DNA of 64,000 bases from CAWDYA01 sp963806495 (GCA_963806495.1 CAWDYA010000004.1:62001-126000), one strand, 5' to 3'; shown: positions 1-9,140, counted from the first letter of the stretch. Notes: generated from the sequence alone by a model not told the origin. Numbers and translations are program-made.

Positions 1-2699
1 GAAGGAGAACGGGATCTACCTGGTCTTCGGCACCGGCCCGCGGGCCGGCGCCGACCCGGGGGTCGAGATCTCGGGGAACACGGTGGAGCGGACGGGCGCC
101 AATGGTACCGGCATCTATCTCACCCGTGTCGGAAGCGATGCGTCATGGAACGATGCCGTCCACATGGTCGATGGCAACACCACGAGCGACACGGGAAACG
201 GTATATACGTCGCGGTCGGAAACACCGGGTACATCGAGGTGGCCAACAACGACGTCTCCACCGCAAGCAATGGGATCTACCTCGTGGCGAGCAGCCTGAC
301 GTCGTACACCAACCGGCTGGAGGTGACCGGGAACCAGGTGTCCGACGCCTCCTACTATGCGCTGTACTTCCAGGGGGGGCGGTCGGTGCTCGTGGACGGG
401 AACACCGTCACCGGCGGGAACAACGGAATCTTTACCTACTCGGTGCGCAACGGGCGGATCACGCACAACAGCCTTGCGGGCGGGACCGGCGCCGGCATGA
501 CCCTCACCGCCAGCAGCGGCAACTCCGACATGTTCGTCCATCGCAACAGCGTCTCCGGGTACGGCGGCGACGGACTCAATACCACGGCTCTCTCCGGCCT
601 GGTCGCCCTCTACAACACCATCACCAACGTGGGCGGCGACGCCTTCGAGTTCTATACGCTGCCGGGCACGAGTGCGGTGCCCCAGGCCCACTGGAACAAC
701 ATCGGCGGCAGCACGGGCTACGATGCCCGACAGAGCAGCGTCATCGGGTCGGACATGCGGCGCAACTACTGGACGGGAAGCAACGCCGAGATGCTGGCGG
801 AAGGGTACCCTTCCGAGATCAGCGAGATCTACGACATCGAGGACAACACGGCCCTGGGTCGCGTCGACTACCGCGGCGTGGAGAGCGTGGCCGTCGACAC
901 CACCGTGACGCTGGAGAGCCGGTTCGTCTGGCCGTTCGACGGCGACACTCTGAGCCGTCGCAGCATCACGCTCGAGGGAACGGCATACGCCGATGCCGGG
1001 GTGCAGCTGGTGGAGATCTCCACCGACGGCGGCTCGAGCTGGACGCCCGCCACGGGCGCCGACGCCTGGACGTTCCCGTTCACGCCCGTCGCGGACGGTC
1101 CGCAGGAGTTCCGGTGCCGGGTGACCGACGGCGGAAACAACGTGGAGACGACGCCGGACGTGCTGGTGGTGACCTTCGATTCCTCGTTGCCCACAACCGA
1201 GGGCACGATCCCGCAGGATGAGACATGGTCAGGCACCGTGCTGCTGACCGGAGACGTGGTGGTGCCCGCGGGCCGGACCCTGACCATCGACCCGGGGACC
1301 ACCGTGCAGGCGCAGCCGCTGGCCGACAACACCCGGGGAGGGGTGGACCGGTCGCGGATCGAGCTCATCGTTCAGGGCACGCTGGTCGCCCAGGGGGTCG
1401 GCCCGGGCTCAATCCAGATGACCTCCGCCTCCATGACGCCGGCCAAGGGTCACTGGTACGGCATCCGGTACGAGGGAACGCCCGGCCCCTGACCGACCTC
1501 AGGGACCTGTCCCTGGACTGGGTCGTGAAAGGGATCTCCGACACCAACGGCGTGGGCGTCCCCGACATGGACAGCATCTCCGTCCAGCACGCGCAGGAGG
1601 ACGGCATCCGGGCCGCGAGCGCGCCCCGGGCGGCGGGGACTGGACGTTCCGCAACGTCCAGATCTCCCTGGCCGACATGAACGGCATGCGGATCGATACC
1701 GGCCCGGTGGACGCCAACGTGGTTCTCGAGGGTCTCCAGATCGACAACGTGGGACGGGAGGCCCTGTACCTGAACCTGGATCCGGCCGAGGACCTGACAC
1801 TGCGGGACTCGACGCTGAGCACCTCGACGACCTACGACACCATGGTCATCGACGGGCCCGACGACACGTTGCTGGAGCGGGTGGCCATCCACCATGCCAA
1901 TGCCACCGGCAACGCGCTGAACATGAACAGCAGCCATGTCGGAGACCTGCTCACCATCGATGACAGCGAGATCACCGGTGGCAATCGCTCGGTCTATCTG
2001 TATCGCGTCACCTATCCCACCATCCGCCGCAGCCGGATCACCGGGGGCGGCACCGGCGTGTACCTCCTCGGCTACGGCGCCTGGAACGTGGACGCCCTGC
2101 TCGAGGACAACCGGATAAGCGACACCTCCTCCGATGGCGTGTACATCGGCACCCTCGCCGATGCGACGCTGCACTACAACGACCTCTATAACATCGGCGG
2201 CTATTCCCTGAACAACCAGAGCGCCAGCGACATCGACGCCGCGAACAACTACTGGAGCGAGAACACCGAGACGGAGATGGCCGCCAAGGGGTGCAACGCC
2301 AACATCGGCGCCATCTACGACCACTACGACAACGCGGCGAAGGGTCTGGTGACCTACTGTGGCTATGCCACCGAGCCGTTCGGCGACCAGCCGACGATCG
2401 AGTTCTACGACAACGCCGGCCAGTACGAGATCCACTGGAATCCGAAGAGCGGGCTGACCTACGACCTGACCCGCGGCGACCTGGTGAACCTGGCCGTCGC
2501 CGGCGCGATCGTCGACGCCGGCGCCGTGACCTGCGATGCTCCCGCCATCAGCGGCGGTGTGGTCATCGACCTGAGCCCCGCCCCGCCGGCGGCGGGAGAC
2601 GGCTGGTTCTATCTCATGCGGGACCACACCACGCCGGGAACCTACGGGCGCGACTCCGCCGGCCACGAGCGGGTCCCGTCCAGCGGGGACTGCCCCTAA
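1..2699 (+). CDS. secreted right-handed parallel beta-helix protein (5' partial, two frameshifts)
   Basis: The reading frame is open from base 2, so the true start and any signal peptide lie upstream. Many short repeats with N-G-I-Y, G-N-x-V and N-N-D-V turns (residues 1-270) are typical of right-handed parallel beta-helix surface proteins or polysaccharide-binding/lyase folds. A bacterial Ig-like segment follows (about 930-1170, ending LVVTF), then a second beta-helix block, and a C-terminal module containing TYDLTRGDL and GDGWFYLMRD that recurs in two other exoproteins of this window. The frame changes near 1485 and near 1630; protein similarity continues across both points, so I read this as one gene with two indels rather than three ORFs. 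No catalytic residues are recognisable. Probable role: cell-surface or exported binding protein. Substrate unknown. Confidence 0.75.
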
Positions 2700-2799
2700 C
2701 GGAGAGGGGGCCCGGGGTGGACTGGAGGCGCGGCAATCAGAAGCGCCAACTGCCTCCCGGGCTCACCCGCGGCCTCCCAGCCGGCCCAGCATCCAGCGA

Positions 2800-2973
2800 G
2801 ATTGCATGGGAAAATGCCCCCCACTGGTGTGAAGGTATCCCGGACTACCCGCCCCTACCGCACCTTTTCCCGGGTAGCGGGGTCGGCCACACCGGAACGG
2901 TTGCAAACTGTTGAAATAGAAAGCTTTGGGCCGGGCTTCTTCACGCCAGTGGGGGGCATTTTCCGATTGCCTG
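2800..2973. mobile_element. 156-bp MITE-like element with 26-bp inverted repeats and 9-bp target duplication
   Basis: Positions 2809-2834 and 2939-2964 are inverted repeats matching at 25 of 26 bases; each outer end begins GGAAAATGCCCCCCACTGG (reading inwards). Partial pairing continues inwards (ccggg near 2849 and 2931). Immediately outside lie gattgcatg (2800-2808) and gattgcctg (2965-2973), which match at 8 of 9 bases and look like a target-site duplication. There is no coding capacity. The element sits between two convergent genes, so it could also act as a bidirectional terminator, but the flanking duplication favours a transposed, non-autonomous element. I see nothing else in the 2700-3074 gap. 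Confidence 0.7.
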
Positions 2974-3074
2974 AGGCCCTCGTCTCGCCGGCGCACGGCT
3001 GCACCAGCAGGGCCAGCCTTGTCATATAGAAATGAGTTTCTGATTTGCAACGACCGGAAGGCCCGGGTGCGACG

Positions 3075-4363
3075 CTACAGCCCCTTCGCCTGGATGGTCT
3101 CGAGGCCGTGGCCGTGGGGCCCGACCTCGCGCCGGCGCAGCAGCCACGAGAAGACCAGGCCGGCGAGGCTGAGGATGCCGAAGAGCCACAGCATCGGCAG
3201 GTAGCCCTTCGGATTCTGCGCGGAGGCGCCGGCCCAGTCGTTGAGCGCACCGGCCCCCAGGTTGCACACCGTCAGGCCGATGTTCTGCAACATGGTCATC
3301 AGGCCGTACGCCGTCCCGAGGCGCCGCTCCTCCACGAGGTAGGGGATCGCCGGCCACATGACCGCGGGAATCAGTGAGAACGAGACCCCGATGAGGGCGG
3401 TCGAGATCCAGAGACTCCAGTCGGTGTACCCCAGGATCAGAAACACCGGCAGCAGGAGCGCCGAGCCGATCGCCATGAACAGGCTGCGTCGTCCCAGGCG
3501 ATCCACCATGAGGCCGAACAGCGGTGTGGCGAAGATCGCCGCCAGGAAGACATAGCTGTTCATCTGGCCGGCCTTGTCCAATGCGAGGCCGTGGGCGTCC
3601 TGGAAGTACTTGATCGCGAACGTGCTGCGGAAGGGAAAGATCACCGAGTAGAACGTCACGCAGAGGCCGACGACGTACCAGTACGAGGCGTCGAAGCGGT
3701 AGATGTCGGACCAGATGATCTTGTCCGGCGGGGCCGACCGGCCCAGGTCGTAGCGCGGCTCGGCCTTCTTGTCCAGCAGCCAGTAGATCGCCGCCGCGGC
3801 CAGGGCCAGGACGGCGAAGCCGACGGCGATCAGCATCGGCGGCCGCCAGCCCGCCGCGTAGGCGCTGCGCGCCCAGGTGGGCGACATGTCGGCGGCGTAC
3901 GATCCCGCGCGGGCGATGGCGAGGTTGATCCCGAACGCGAAGCCGAGCTGCTTTCCCTTGAACCACTGCCCGAGGACGGCGGTGATGGCGACGATCATGG
4001 ACTCGGCGCCGAGGCCGAAGATCAGGCGGCCCGTGGCCATGATCGCGAAGTTCGGGGTCGCCGCCGTGAGCACCGCCCCCACAAGGCAGATGGCCGTGAA
4101 CGCCAGGGTGGACGTCCGGGTGCCGAAGCGATCGACGATGATGCCGCCGATGAGCACCATGATGATGTTGGGCAGGCTGTAGATGGCGTTCAGCGTGCCG
4201 AGCTGGGTCGACGAGAAGCCGATCGCCTCGAGTGCCGACGCCAGCGGCGCGACGGAGTCGTAGATGTAGTAGTTCCCGAACATCGCGAGGCTGGTGAACA
4301 CCAGCACCGCCCAGCGGATCAGCGGGGGACGGGCGGCTTCGGGGCGGAAACGGTGTCGGTCAT
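3075..4363 (-). CDS. major facilitator superfamily transporter
   Basis: About 429 residues with 12 predicted hydrophobic segments and an MFS loop 2-3 signature (GGIIVDRFGTRT) repeated in the second half as GLMVDRLGRRS. The overall look resembles the MFSD1-like/oligosaccharide-phosphate branch of carriers, and the substrate is not readable. An internal ATG at 4307 would remove the start of TM1. Upstream, the ATG at 4363 has a good ribosome site (aggag, then acc) and encodes MTDTVSAPKPPVP, leading into LIRWAVLVFTSL if one base is added in the G5/C5 run at 4324-4328. I therefore place the start at 4363 and treat the break as a homopolymer indel. The gene is divergent from the metallo-hydrolase gene at 4512. 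Confidence 0.8.
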
Positions 4364-4474
4364 GGTTCTCCTGCGCGCGGGGTCACCGGAGGCGAAGCTG
4401 AAGCATCCTGACGGAGAATCCCCGCGCCGTCAACTCCCATCGTCCCGGCCAACGCAACGGGATGCAGCTCGTTC

Positions 4475-4511
4475 TGACTATCGGCCGGGACGAGAGGTAT
4501 GATAACGAGTC
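4475..4511 (+). promoter_or_regulatory. possible sigma70 promoter giving a leaderless or near-leaderless mRNA
   Basis: A TATGAT hexamer at 4498-4503 lies only 8 nt before the ATG at 4512, with a weak TTCTGA-like -35 about 18 nt further upstream. No Shine-Dalgarno sequence is seen before this ATG. Transcription starting 6-8 nt after the -10 box would begin at or next to the start codon. This rests on sequence pattern alone. Confidence 0.3.
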
Positions 4512-5477
4512 ATGAGCTCACCGCGATCCTTGCTGCCCCTGGCCCCGCTGCTGCTGCTCCTGCTCGGCGCGGGACGGGCCGAGCCCGGCCCGGCGCCGCT
4601 GCCGTTCACGCTGCAGTCGCTGGGGCACGGCGTCTATGCGGCCATCGACATGGACGGAAAGGCCGGCGCCAACGCGGGGTTCGTCATCGGCGACGACGCC
4701 GTGGCCGTGGTGGATACGTTTCAGCGGCCCGCCGCCGCCGAGGCCCTGCTGCAGGCCATCCGGGCGAAGACCTCCCTGCCCATCCGGTTCGTGATCAACA
4801 CCCACTACCACATCGATCACGTCTCCGGAAACCGGATCTTCCACGACCAGGGCGCGGTGATCCTCGCCCAGCGCAACGTCCGCGCCTGGATCCACACGGA
4901 GAACCTGAAGTTCTTCGGCAAGGATGTCCCCGCGGACAGGAAGGCGATGGTGGAGAATCTCTACGCCCCCGACGTCGTCTACGACGATGGCGTCCGCCTC
5001 TACCTGGGGGCGTCGCAGCCGCTCGTGGTGCGTTCCCATCCGGGCCACACCGGAGGCGATTCCATCGTGATCGTGCCCGCCGCCGGCGTCGTGTTCTGCG
5101 GCGACCTGTTCTGGCGCAGGACGCTCCCCAACATGATCGACGCCACCGTCGGAGACTGGATCTCCACCCTCGACGGGTTCCGGCAGCTTCCCGACGCCTC
5201 CGCCCTGACCTATGTTCCCGGCCACGGCGACGTGGGCACCGCGGCCGACGTGGCGGAGTTCCGCGGCTATCTCTCCGATCTGCGGTCGATGGTGGAGGGC
5301 GCCGTGAAGGACGGCGCGGAGGGCGACGCGCTGGTGCAGGCGGTGCTGCCCGCGCTGCAGGCGAAGTACGGCTCGTGGGGGATCTTCGAGTACTTCGCCA
5401 AACCCGACATACGGTACATGGCGGCCGAGCTGCGCGGCACCAAGGCCGTGCCGAAGCCCCCCGCCGCCGGGTCTTGA
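4512..5477 (+). CDS. secreted metallo-beta-lactamase-fold hydrolase
   Basis: 321 residues. An N-terminal signal peptide (poly-Leu core, residues 7-19) precedes an MBL fold. The zinc motif T-H-Y-H-I-D-H gives H98, H100, D102 and H103. H179 (HPGHTGGD), D198 (CGDLFW) and H238 (PGHGD) complete a binuclear site. This ligand set is that of subclass B3/glyoxalase-II/QDE-like periplasmic hydrolases, so the enzyme probably hydrolyses a thioester, lactone, lactam or phosphoester in the periplasm. The substrate cannot be read from sequence. The stop lies 2 nt before the ATG of the next gene, so the two are probably co-transcribed and the thioredoxin-like protein may act in the same compartment. Confidence 0.85.
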   Translation: MSSPRSLLPLAPLLLLLLGAGRAEPGPAPLPFTLQSLGHGVYAAIDMDGKAGANAGFVIGDDAVAVVDTFQRPAAAEALLQAIRAKTSLPIRFVINTHYHIDHVSGNRIFHDQGAVILAQRNVRAWIHTENLKFFGKDVPADRKAMVENLYAPDVVYDDGVRLYLGASQPLVVRSHPGHTGGDSIVIVPAAGVVFCGDLFWRRTLPNMIDATVGDWISTLDGFRQLPDASALTYVPGHGDVGTAADVAEFRGYLSDLRSMVEGAVKDGAEGDALVQAVLPALQAKYGSWGIFEYFAKPDIRYMAAELRGTKAVPKPPAAGS

Positions 5478-5479
5478 CC

Positions 5480-6887
5480 ATGGCCCGGCCGCGGGATAGC
5501 GTCTCAGACGAAATGTGCCACACACGCGTCGCGCACCGCAGGCTCGTCTCAGGCTGGGTTGCCGCTGTTCTCCTGCTCCTGGCGGCATCCTTGCCGGGGT
5601 CCGGCTGCTCGACACCCGGCGGTGGAAACACCGCATCGGTCTCCGCCCTGTCGTTCATCGAGGACGACTACGCGACGGCGCTCGCCCAGGCCCGGGAGCG
5701 GAACGTGCCGCTCTTCATCGAAGCCTGGGCGCCCTGGTGACACACCTGCCGCTTCATGCGGGCGACGGTCCTGAGCGACCCGGCGCTCGCGAAGCAAGCC
5801 GGGCGGTTCGTCTGGCTCTCCATGAACACCGAGGATCGACGAAACGCCGCATTCGTGAAGCGCGCAGCGGTGGAAGGGCTGCCGACGTACCTCGTCGAGG
5901 ATGCGCGTGACGAGAGGTTTGCGTTGCGCTGGCTCGGCAGCGCCACGGTGCCGCAGCTCGAGAGGCTCCTGGATGACGGGGAGCGCGCCGTATCCTCGGC
6001 GGCGGGAGACCCCGTGACGGAGGCGCTCGCTCGCGCCGACCGGCTCAACGGCGAGCGCAAGATGGCCGAAGCCGCGGCGGCCTACGGGGAGGCGCTGAAG
6101 CTCGCCCCGCCCGACTGGCCGCGCCGGGCTCGCTGCGTCGAGTCCCTGGTGCTGGCGTTGCAGTCGGCGGGCGACCTGGAGACCTGCTCTGCGACCGCGC
6201 GTGAGGAGGCGCCCTCCATGCCGCGGGACTCCTCCTTCGCGAACGTGGCCGCGACCGGTCTCGGCTGCGCGGAGCAGGCGCCGCACGACGCGGAGTGGCG
6301 CGCCGACGCGCTCGCGGCGCTGGAGCCCCTGGTGGTGGAGGCGCTCGGCCTCGACGGTGTGCTCGCCGACGACCGGTCGAGTCTCTACGGGGTCCTGGTC
6401 GACCTGCACGACGAGCGGGATGACACGGCCGGCGCGAAGGAGCTCGCGGAGAAGTGGCTGACCTTCCTCGAGAGCGAGAGCGCCAAGGCCCCGGACGCCG
6501 AGGGGCGGGCCGCGTTCGACTCGCACCGGGTCAGCGCCGCTCTGGCGCTGGGCGAGCCGGGTCGAGTCGTCCCCGCGCTCGTCGCCTCCGAGCGCGATCT
6601 GCCGGACGACTACAACCCGCCGGCGCGGCTCGCACTGCTGTACGGCGAGATGGGCCGGTACGACGACGCCATCGCCGCCTCGGACCGGGCCCTCTCGAAG
6701 GCGGACGGGCCGCGCAAGCTGCGGATTCTACGCCACGCGCGCCGACGTGCTCTCGAAGAAGGGGGACACGGCGGGGGAGCGGGCGACCCTGGAGGAGGCT
6801 CTCCGGTACGCGGACGGCCTGCCGGCTCCGCAGCGGCCGGCGCGTCTGGTCGCGCACCTGCGCAGCGAGCTCGACGCTCTGCCCTGA
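5480..6887 (+). CDS. thioredoxin-fold/TPR lipoprotein, candidate selenoprotein (UGA at active site)
   Basis: About 468 residues if the in-frame TGA at 5738-5740 is read as Sec. A signal segment (VAAVLLLLAASLPG) ends in a lipobox-like SGC (C43). A thioredoxin fold follows with the active site A-P-W-U87-H-T-C90 and the cis-Pro loop GLPTY. A helical-repeat (TPR-like) region makes up the rest (LARADRLNGERKMAEAAAAYGEAL and onward). The TGA occupies exactly the first Cys of a W-C-x-x-C motif. The frame is identical on both sides, and residues up- and downstream are plainly one domain. A hairpin with a GGUCCU loop lies 26 nt downstream (5759-5782). A one-base deletion near 6722 shifts the C-terminus; with it repaired the protein ends at the TGA of 6885-6887. 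UxxC thioredoxin-like selenoproteins are known in bacteria. Alternatives are a Cys-to-stop substitution error or a nonsense allele. Confidence 0.7.
5759..5782 (+). promoter_or_regulatory. candidate bacterial SECIS hairpin
   Basis: CGGG/CCCG plus CG/CG pairs (with a bulged A) form the stem; an inner C-G pair closes the loop GGUCCU, which begins 26 nt after the UGA. Bacterial SECIS elements sit inside the coding region directly after the Sec codon, with the apical loop roughly 16-37 nt away and a conserved G at the loop start; the E. coli fdhF loop contains GGUCU. Folding was done by eye only. Confidence 0.5.
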
Positions 6888-6923
6888 GCCCGCCTCCGGC
6901 CTCATGACCCGTCGGTCCCTGGC

Positions 6924-6943
6924 TCGGGTCCAGGTGGACCCGA
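6924..6943 (+). terminator. hairpin downstream of the thioredoxin/TPR gene
   Basis: A perfect 8-bp stem, tcgggtcc-aggt-ggacccga, begins 37 nt after the stop codon. There is no U-tract, so it may be a factor-dependent or 3'-stabilising hairpin rather than a classic intrinsic terminator. Confidence 0.4.
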
Positions 6944-6989
6944 CGATCCCCGCTGCCGGTGGAACCTCCCCTGAAATGACGCAGGACGT

Positions 6990-7012
6990 GGGTTCGACTC
7001 CCGCCGCCTCCA
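6990..7012 (+). repeat. tmRNA/tRNA 3'-end-like repeat, copy A
   Basis: A 23-bp sequence with a T-arm-like hairpin (GGG-TTCGACT-CCC) followed by GCCGCCTCCA. It is identical to copy B at 8554-8576. No 5' acceptor strand (GGAGGCG) or anticodon arm exists upstream, so it is a fragment rather than a tRNA or tmRNA gene. It resembles the 3' end of tmRNA, a frequent attB site for integrating elements. Confidence 0.6.
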
Positions 7013-7149
7013 GCAACTTGGGGCATTCATGGTAGACAACTTCCTCCCGGACGCGGGAATCTCTCCCACGTCCGCCTTGCCGTTTCCCCCGCCGCATCGT
7101 GAGACCGCCACCTCGACCTGCGCGGCGCGCAGTGGATCTGCCCTTGAAA

Positions 7150-7170
7150 ATTGCAATTTGATATTGCAAT
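7150..7170. promoter_or_regulatory. paired ATTGCAAT palindromes upstream of the ATPase gene
   Basis: Two self-complementary octamers attgcaat lie at 7150-7157 and 7163-7170 in an AT-rich patch 10 nt before the start codon of the ATPase gene. Their symmetry, 13-bp spacing and position suggest an operator, possibly for autoregulation. No regulator is identified. Confidence 0.4.
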
Positions 7171-7179
7171 ATACCAGGC

Positions 7180-8352
7180 ATGAAGCGTTCCATCGATTGG
7201 CCCCATCACGTCAGGCGGGTTGAACGTCTGCTGCGCGAGCGGCCGGTCGTGGCGATCCTGGGTGCTCGTCAGGTTGGAAAGACGACCCTCGCCCAGCTGG
7301 TCGCGGAGCGCCGCCGTGGGCGCACGGAGTTCTTCGACCTCGAGGATCCCCGCCATCTGGCCCGGCTCGAGGAGCCGACCTTGACGCTTGCGCCGCTGCG
7401 CGGGCTGGTCGTCCTGGACGAGATCCAGAATCGCCCGGGCCTTTTTCCGATCCTGCGCGTCCTCGCGGATCGTCCCGGAACACCAGCGAGGTTCCTCGTC
7501 CTTGGCAGCGCCTCGCCCGACATGCTCCGGCAGGGTTCCGAGAGCCTCGCGGGCCGGATCGCCTTCCACGAGCTGGGGGGATTCGCTCTCGATGAGGTCG
7601 AGCAGAAGAACCTGGAGCGACTCTGGTTCCGCGGGGGTTTCCCTCGGTCATACCTGGCGCGCAGCCACAGGGAGAGCGAGGAATGGCGCCGAGATTTCGT
7701 CAGGACCTTCCTGGAGCGTGACCTCCCGAGGCTGGGGGTGGCGATTCCCCCGGGGACGCTGGCACGATTCTGGAACATGCTCGCCCACTACCACGGGCAG
7801 AGATGGAACGCATCCGAGTTCGCGCGGTCGTTCGGCGTCTCGCATACGACGGTGCAGAAGTACCTCGATTTGCTCTCAGGACTGTTCCTCGTAAGGCAGT
7901 TGCGTCCTTGGTGGGAAAACGTGGGCAAGAGGGTCGTCAAGGCCCCCAAGGTCTACCTGACGGACAGCGGCCTGCTCCATGCGCTGCTGGATCTGGATAC
8001 TCCGGCGTCCCTCGAGCGGCACCCACGGGTCGGTGCCAGCTGGGAAGGGTTCATCCTTGAACAGGTGATCGGCAGGCTGCGCGCGCACTCCGGAGAAGTC
8101 TTCTTCTGGGCGACGCACGCGGGTGCCGAGCTGGACCTGCTCGTGAGGAGAGGAGCGACAAGAATCGGCTTCGAGATCAAGATGACCGACACTCCCCGGA
8201 TGACCGGCTCCATGAGGAGCGCCCAGGAAACCCTCAAGCTGAAGAAGCTCTATGTCATCCACGCCGGCGGTGCGAGTTTTGATCTCGCACGGAATGTGCG
8301 GGCCGTCGCAGGGGCCGACCTCCTCGAGGGAATCAAGCCACTGCGACCGTGA
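7180..8352 (+). CDS. AAA_14/DUF4143-type P-loop ATPase
   Basis: 390 residues. Walker A is GARQVGKTT (28-36) and Walker B is LVVLDEIQ with D80 and E81; a sensor-like LVLGSAS follows. A winged-helix segment (NASEFARSFGVSHTTVQKYLDLL, about 208-230) leads into the C-terminal DUF4143 domain, where WEGFILEQVI, GAELDLLV and GFEIKM form a PD-(D/E)xK-nuclease-like core. Members of this family are scattered, often solitary and horizontally spread, and their cellular job is poorly defined. This copy lies between two identical tmRNA-3'-like repeats, fitting an inserted cassette. The start ATG is the first after the ATTGCAAT pair. No ribosome site is evident. Confidence 0.85.
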   Translation: MKRSIDWPHHVRRVERLLRERPVVAILGARQVGKTTLAQLVAERRRGRTEFFDLEDPRHLARLEEPTLTLAPLRGLVVLDEIQNRPGLFPILRVLADRPGTPARFLVLGSASPDMLRQGSESLAGRIAFHELGGFALDEVEQKNLERLWFRGGFPRSYLARSHRESEEWRRDFVRTFLERDLPRLGVAIPPGTLARFWNMLAHYHGQRWNASEFARSFGVSHTTVQKYLDLLSGLFLVRQLRPWWENVGKRVVKAPKVYLTDSGLLHALLDLDTPASLERHPRVGASWEGFILEQVIGRLRAHSGEVFFWATHAGAELDLLVRRGATRIGFEIKMTDTPRMTGSMRSAQETLKLKKLYVIHAGGASFDLARNVRAVAGADLLEGIKPLRP

Positions 8353-8407
8353 GCGGTGCCGGGCCTTGGTCGGCGTGTCGGAAGCTGAAGGATTCGAGTT
8401 CCGGCGT

Positions 8408-8432
8408 CGGGACACCGTTCCCGGCGCCTCCA
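8408..8432 (+). repeat. T-arm-like repeat, variant form, copy 1
   Basis: A hairpin (cgggacaccgttcccg) followed by gcgcctcca. It matches 13843-13867 at 23 of 25 positions and shares the GCCTCCA tail with the tmRNA-3'-like copies at 6990 and 8554. It lies 56 nt after the ATPase stop codon. Confidence 0.5.
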
Positions 8433-8545
8433 GTATTCCTCCACGACTCAGGCGGACTCACGGGGACAACAAGTACGAGCCAAACCGCCTGCCCCTGTTC
8501 GGTTTGGGCCGTAAAGTCGCGTGTCGCCGCAAGTTATCGAAAAGG

Positions 8546-8578
8546 GCCGGATCGGGTTCGACTCCCGCCGCCTCCACC
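8546..8578 (+). repeat. tmRNA/tRNA 3'-end-like repeat, copy B
   Basis: Contains the same 23 bp as copy A (6990-7012) but here followed by CC, so the tail reads CGCCTCCACCA, a complete acceptor-plus-CCA end. The upstream 20 nt (8546-8565) are repeated at 48912-48931. No complete tRNA or tmRNA body is present in the 400 nt upstream. It is a candidate right-hand attachment site for the ATPase cassette. Confidence 0.55.
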
Positions 8579-8630
8579 AGCTCCGGTCCAACGGAAGGTC
8601 TGGACGACCTGGATCCTGTAAGCTAGTCAG

Positions 8631-9140
8631 GTGAGACAGATCGCGAATCTCTTGAATGAAATGCTGGACGCCGGTGTCATCACGGGTTATGCGCTCTTCG
8701 GCGCTGTGGCACAGATCAGATACACGGATCCTGTGGCAACTCTCGACGCCGATGTCCTTGTGGGACTCCCTTCGCCTGAGAGAGTCGATGTTCTTTCCCC
8801 GATCTACGCGTTCTGCGCAGAAAAGGGGTTCGTTCCCGAGGGCGAGGCCGTCCTGGTGGGCGACTGGCCACTGCAGTTCATCCCGGTCTTCAGTCCACTG
8901 ACGAGGGAGGCGATGGAGAAGGCCGAGGTTGCTGACTTCGAGGGTGTTCCCCTCCGCGTCGTGGCCGCCGAATATCTGGCCGTCATCGCCCTCGGTGTCG
9001 GCAGGGCAAAAGACATGGCAAGGATTCTGGCTCTATTGGAGTCCGGGAGCGTGACCCGGGATGGTATACAGGCACTTGCCTCGAGGCACGGGTTAGCCGA
9101 TGCTTGGAAGAGATTCGAGGAGAGATTCCTGAATGGCTGA
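8631..9140 (+). CDS. nucleotidyltransferase-like protein (AbiEii/MNT-type fold)
   Basis: 169 residues starting at GTG; an in-frame ATG lies ten codons later. LFGAVAQIRY followed by TLDADVLVGL resembles the G-S...D-x-D signature of small nucleotidyltransferases, although the usual GS is degenerate (GA), and WPLQFIPVFSPL sits where the third acidic strand would be. It overlaps the following 60-codon gene by 8 nt, so the two are translationally coupled. Two-gene arrangements of a minimal nucleotidyltransferase with a small partner are typical of toxin-antitoxin or abortive-infection modules. That role is inference from architecture. The gene lies in the accessory strip between repeat copy B and an IS91 remnant. 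Confidence 0.6.
   Translation: MRQIANLLNEMLDAGVITGYALFGAVAQIRYTDPVATLDADVLVGLPSPERVDVLSPIYAFCAEKGFVPEGEAVLVGDWPLQFIPVFSPLTREAMEKAEVADFEGVPLRVVAAEYLAVIALGVGRAKDMARILALLESGSVTRDGIQALASRHGLADAWKRFEERFLNG

Noticed and set aside
3591..4502. Plus-strand frame opposite the MFS gene
   Set aside because: Arg/Asp/Gly-rich composition typical of the antisense of a G+C-rich gene; no motif and no ribosome site.
5756..6907. A separate TPR protein starting at the ATG of 5756
   Set aside because: This start lies inside the thioredoxin motif (after H-T-C-R-F) and has no ribosome site; continuity with the upstream frame favours one gene with a Sec codon.
6888..7012. Complete tRNA gene ending at 7012
   Set aside because: No matching 5' acceptor strand, D-arm or anticodon arm upstream; only the 3' T-arm and acceptor strand are present.
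8150..8580. tmRNA gene ending in CCTCCACCA
   Set aside because: No GGAGGCG 5' strand and no tag-peptide reading frame in the 400 nt upstream.
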